Assembly: GCA_046262995.1 (NCBI GenBank)
Contig: JBHELQ010000026.1
Coordinates: 1 to 25,602, forward strand
DNA: 25,602 nucleotides
Origin: JBHELQ01 sp046262995
GTDB taxonomy: Bacteria > Actinomycetota > Thermoleophilia > Solirubrobacterales > Thermoleophilaceae
Reading direction: 5' to 3'
Part shown: in pieces, positions 24,842-25,602 of the stretch
Position numbering within the stretch: the stretch's first letter is position 1
Layout: each line of letters begins with the position of its first letter
Translations under genes and position numbers: made by a program
The notes under the pieces: generated by a model
Told to the model about the DNA's origin: nothing
The model's input: the letters and a program-made list of their open reading frames with translations, nothing else
Databases searched by the model: none

Positions 24842-25602
24842 CGCTCCGCACCCGCCACAGCGAGACCCCCTTCGCGCTCGGCGAGGACGCCCGGCGCCGG
24901 TTGCTGGAGCGCTCGCGGAAGGCGGTCGAGCTGGCGCGCCGCGAGGGAGCGCGCGCGGTGGCTGCCGTGACGGTCGAACTGCCCGCGGAGGCCGACCTGT
25001 CGGCCGCGATCCTCGCCGCGCGCCGTCCGTCGGACCGTTACTTCTGCCTCGAGCAGCCGGAGCGCGGAGGATTCGCGCTGGCGGCGCTAGGCGAGGCCGC
25101 GGTCGTGCGGGCGCGAGGTCCCGACAGGTTCGAGGAGGCGGCGCGCTCCTGCGCGGCGATCGGCCGCCGCGTGCTGGGCGACGACCCGGCCGGAGATCCA
25201 GGCCGGCCGCCCGCCGCGGGGCCCGTCTTCGTGGGCGGCTTCGCGTTCGCCCCGCAGGGGGGCGCGGCCCCTGAGTGGTCTTCGCTCGATCCCGCCCAGC
25301 TCACGCTTCCGGAGGTGGCTCTCGCCCGCTACCAGGGCCGGGCACGACTCACGGCCTGCGTGGCCGCTGATGGCGACGAGACCCCGGACGAGCTCGTAGA
25401 ACGGGCCGAAGCGCGCCTCGACGAGCTGGCGCCCGTCGCGATGCCGCTGCTCGACCCCGACCCGCTGGAGCGCGCCCGCGTCGCCGGCGCGAGCCCGCCC
25501 GAGCACTACGAGGAGGCCGTGGCTCGCGCCACCGCGCGCATCCGCGCCGGGGAGCTGCGAAAGGTCGTGCTCGCCCGCGAGGTGCGCGTGCACTCCTCCC
25601 GC
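24838..25602 (+). CDS. Chorismate-utilising enzyme, probably isochorismate synthase (cut by window edge)
   Basis: The frame is open from 24838 to the right edge, 255 codons, with the catalytic C-terminal half missing. The N-terminus reads TLRTRHSETPFALGEDARRRLLERSRKA. Near the end, SPPEHYEEAVARATARIRAGELRKVVLAREV matches the conserved segment of isochorismate synthases (MenF/DhbC), which convert chorismate to isochorismate for menaquinone or siderophores. Anthranilate or salicylate synthase is possible. No ATG, GTG or TTG lies near the expected start; CTG 24838 overlaps the ilvN stop as CTGA. TTG 24901 is a later alternative. Confidence 0.75.
   Translation, partial: MTLRTRHSETPFALGEDARRRLLERSRKAVELARREGARAVAAVTVELPAEADLSAAILAARRPSDRYFCLEQPERGGFALAALGEAAVVRARGPDRFEEAARSCAAIGRRVLGDDPAGDPGRPPAAGPVFVGGFAFAPQGGAAPEWSSLDPAQLTLPEVALARYQGRARLTACVAADGDETPDELVERAEARLDELAPVAMPLLDPDPLERARVAGASPPEHYEEAVARATARIRAGELRKVVLAREVRVHSSR

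Overview
This is a compact, high-GC chromosomal window with about 30 genes on both strands. The codon and third-position GC bias, GTG/TTG starts, 4 to 8 bp gene overlaps and protein families point to an actinobacterium. The class Thermoleophilia (Solirubrobacterales or Gaiellales) is my best guess, from general resemblance and not from a marker gene. I see no rRNA, tRNA, CRISPR array, insertion sequence or prophage.

Layout. Positions 1-1033: two tandem SnoaL-like proteins on the minus strand and a frameshifted remnant of a DUF6159-type membrane protein. 1115-4146: a double-domain GNAT acetyltransferase, a 439 bp spacer, then a cysK-cysE cysteine-synthesis pair. 4180-9753: an exported sulfatase-fold protein, a queuosine-salvage (DUF2419) protein, a UvrD/PcrA-type helicase with an altered Walker B motif, and an AbiEi/DUF559 protein preceded by a 50 bp palindrome. 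9765-12138: folD followed by a tightly overlapping set of two four-helix membrane proteins and a FlK-like thioesterase. 12195-15122 (minus): a three-gene overlapping cluster resembling parts of the methylamine-dehydrogenase (mau) maturation system but not identical to it: a MauE-redoxin fusion, a Tat-exported cysteine-rich MauA-like protein, and a DsbD/CcdA-like membrane domain fused to a beta-propeller-like domain. 15197-16429 (minus): a cytochrome P450. 16459-19585: gatC-gatA-gatB, the amidotransferase for Asn-/Gln-tRNA. 19582-22555: small hypothetical membrane proteins and a type II NADH dehydrogenase-like flavoprotein. 22599-24841: ilvB-ilvN acetolactate synthase, followed by a chorismate-utilising enzyme (probably isochorismate synthase) cut by the right edge.

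How the genes fit together. Most are core metabolism (cysteine, one-carbon folate, branched-chain amino acids, tRNA amidation, respiration and possibly menaquinone). The unusual part is the mau-like cluster, which looks like a dedicated periplasmic disulfide and maturation system for one secreted cysteine-rich protein that keeps only one tryptophan, so it cannot form the TTQ cofactor of true MauA.

Regulation. Fourteen start codons have a TANNNT-like -10 hexamer 6 to 10 nt upstream and mostly no Shine-Dalgarno sequence, which indicates extensive leaderless transcription. Two divergent gene pairs (6595/6640 and 16429/16459) have back-to-back -10 boxes in spacers of only 44 and 29 bp. Two genes (11159 and 24838) seem to begin at CTG overlapping the upstream stop as CTGA.
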